A DNA stretch of 13,690 nt from an uncultured Actinomycetes bacterium (GTDB lineage Bacteria; Actinomycetota; Actinomycetes; S36-B12), in the NCBI GenBank assembly GCA_937876275.1, contig CALFIA010000295.1, positions 1 through 13,690 of the forward strand, read 5' to 3'. Both the position numbers and the translations under genes were made by a program. Positions 12,365 to 13,690 of this stretch are shown here, in pieces; position 1 is the stretch's first letter; each line of letters opens with the position of its first letter. Under the pieces are notes generated by a model that had not been told where the DNA came from, did no database searches, and saw only the letters and a program-made list of their open reading frames with translations.

Positions 12365-13690
12365 AAAGAGTCTTCTGCCAGTTCCATCACGTCAAGGGTC
12401 GTCGCTTCCGCTACTGAGCGCTCTCCCGCGATCAGGGGAAGGCGGTTGCGAGCGAACCAACGCGCGGTCTCGATCTTGCCCTCGTAGAACAGGCGATCGC
12501 GCTCTGAGACCTCGCTCTTCAGGGCCGCGGTCGCGACCTCCGCCTGGCGGAGCAGGAGCCAACCGATCATCAGGTCACCGGAGGTCATCAGCAAGCGAGT
12601 GGTGTTCAGTCCTACGCGATAGATCTCCTGCGGGCTTGCCTGCGCCGCCATGGCCCACTGGCCCATGACGCCAACAATGGCCTGCACATCTTCGAGCGCC
12701 TTGCCCAGCAGCTCGCGCTCCACGGCAAAGGTTCCGGTGCCGTCATCACCCTTGACTGTCTCGGTGATCTGCGTGGCGATGTAGAAGAGAGCCTTGAACT
12801 GATCCTTGACCATCTTGCGGAAGAAGAAGTCGAGACCCTGAATGGCCGTGGTGCCCTCGTAGAGGGTGTCAATCTTCGCGTCGCGGATGTATTGCTCTGC
12901 CGGGTAGTCCTGCAGGAAGCCGCTGCCGCCGTAGGTCTGCAGCGCAACAGCGAGCATCTCGTATGAACGCTCAGAACCCACGCCCTTGACGATCGGCAGC
13001 ATGAGGTCATTGATGCGTACTGCCATGTCGAGATCAATGTCAGCGTTGCCCGCCTCGGCCATCTCGACCATGTCTTGCCAGTAGGCCGTGTACGCGATGA
13101 GCGCGCGCATGCCCTCTGCATACGACTTCTGCAGCATCAGGCTGCGGCGCACGTCGGGGTGATGCGTAATGGTGACGCGCGGTGCGGTCTTGTCCATCTG
13201 CATGGAGAGGTCAACACCCTGCACGCGAGACTTCGCGTAGTCGAGTGCGTTCAGGTAGCCGGTTGAGAGGGTGGCAATTGCCTTGGTACCGACCATCATT
13301 CGCGCGTACTCGATGACCTTGAACATCTGTGCGATGCCGTCGTGCACGTCGCCGATGAGCCAACCGATGGCCGGCTCCTTTTCGCCGAAGGTCATCTCAC
13401 ATGTGGTCGAGACCTTCAGGCCCATCTTCTTCTCGACGTTGGTGGCGTAAACGCCGTTGCGTCCTTGGATCTCACCGGTCTCGAGATCGACAAAGTACTT
13501 GGGCACCAGGAAGAGCGAGAGACCCTTGGTACCGGGGCCGGCTCCTTCCGGCCGTGCGAGAACGAGGTGCACGATGTTGTCAGCCATGTCGTGCTCGCCG
13601 GAGGTGATGAATCGCTTGACGCCTTCGATGCGCCAGGTGCCATCACCGTTATCAATGGCCTTCGTGCGACCGACTCCGACGTCGGAACCT
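12361..13690 (-). CDS. Acyl-CoA dehydrogenase, C-terminal part (truncated by window edge)
   Basis: The last 442 residues of an FAD-dependent acyl-CoA dehydrogenase; the N-terminal part lies beyond the right edge. The frame is open upstream of the internal ATG at 13587: the first visible residues are GSDVGVGRTKA and then GVKRFITSGEHDMADN, the conserved middle beta-domain next to FAD and substrate, so no start should be placed at 13587. The C-terminal helical domain follows, with D-x-L-Y-E-G-T-T-A-I-Q (visible residues 274-284), where the Glu at 278 (codon near 12858) fits the catalytic base. A further helical extension with the LFYIATQITETV segment suits the long FadE5/DmdC-type subgroup. The enzyme introduces the trans-2 double bond of an acyl-CoA and passes electrons to ETF. 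Chain-length preference cannot be read from this part. Confidence 0.92.
   Translation of the reverse strand, partial: GSDVGVGRTKAIDNGDGTWRIEGVKRFITSGEHDMADNIVHLVLARPEGAGPGTKGLSLFLVPKYFVDLETGEIQGRNGVYATNVEKKMGLKVSTTCEMTFGEKEPAIGWLIGDVHDGIAQMFKVIEYARMMVGTKAIATLSTGYLNALDYAKSRVQGVDLSMQMDKTAPRVTITHHPDVRRSLMLQKSYAEGMRALIAYTAYWQDMVEMAEAGNADIDLDMAVRINDLMLPIVKGVGSERSYEMLAVALQTYGGSGFLQDYPAEQYIRDAKIDTLYEGTTAIQGLDFFFRKMVKDQFKALFYIATQITETVKGDDGTGTFAVERELLGKALEDVQAIVGVMGQWAMAAQASPQEIYRVGLNTTRLLMTSGDLMIGWLLLRQAEVATAALKSEVSERDRLFYEGKIETARWFARNRLPLIAGERSVAEATTLDVMELAEDSF

Noticed and set aside
13416..13655. Minus-strand 79-codon frame at the right edge
   Set aside because: It is out of frame with the acyl-CoA dehydrogenase, whose own frame stays open to 13690 and encodes the conserved middle domain.
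1..13690. Defence system, mobile element, CRISPR array or biosynthetic cluster
   Set aside because: No nuclease, toxin, transposase, integrase, repeat array, direct target duplications or clustered biosynthetic enzymes were seen on either strand. The genes are ordinary metabolic and envelope functions.

Overview
The window reads as chromosomal DNA of an actinomycete (Actinomycetota) of moderate-to-high GC. The evidence is: a CopD-CtaG fusion protein, a mycothiol-dependent-isomerase/DinB-fold protein, an alanine/serine-rich lipoprotein, frequent GTG starts, and several TAnnnT -10 boxes sitting exactly where leaderless transcripts would begin. I see no tRNA, rRNA, CRISPR array, transposase, integrase or phage gene, and no base-composition break that would suggest recent transfer. 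Genus cannot be fixed from this sequence.

Layout. (1) 1-1024: the start of a membrane-anchored low-complexity protein (minus, cut by the left edge) lies divergent to a P-loop nucleoside/pantothenate-type kinase (plus). (2) 1110-3013, minus: a serine beta-lactamase-family hydrolase, an overlapping small multi-pass membrane protein, and then a separately led lipoprotein with an Ig-like C-terminal domain. (3) 3067-4449, plus: a class III PLP aminotransferase of the glutamate-1-semialdehyde aminomutase type, closed by a strong two-sided terminator. (4) 4504-7299, minus: a CHASE3/HAMP-like membrane PP2C (SpoIIE-type) phosphatase followed 9 bp later by a secreted clan-A glycoside hydrolase. (5) 7410-8784, minus: a DinB-fold/maleylpyruvate-isomerase-like protein and a small secreted four-cysteine protein with its own terminator. 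(6) 8819-9619, plus: a nitrilase/omega-amidase. (7) 9616-13690, minus: an acyl-CoA dehydrogenase (cut by the right edge), the CopD-CtaG fusion for cytochrome oxidase copper assembly, and an overlapping secreted L,D-transpeptidase.

How the genes relate. Most units are short and metabolically unrelated: beta-oxidation, respiration assembly, cell-wall cross-linking, amide hydrolysis, envelope proteins. Four of the protein-coding genes carry export or lipoprotein signals and three more are integral membrane proteins, so the region leans towards the envelope. I found no coherent undescribed system. The most distinctive signal is in start-site architecture: four genes have TAnnnT exactly 6 nt before the start codon, including a symmetric 34-bp divergent pair, and two more come close. 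Several starts were revised from the longest open frame on this basis or from ribosome-binding sites and signal peptides.
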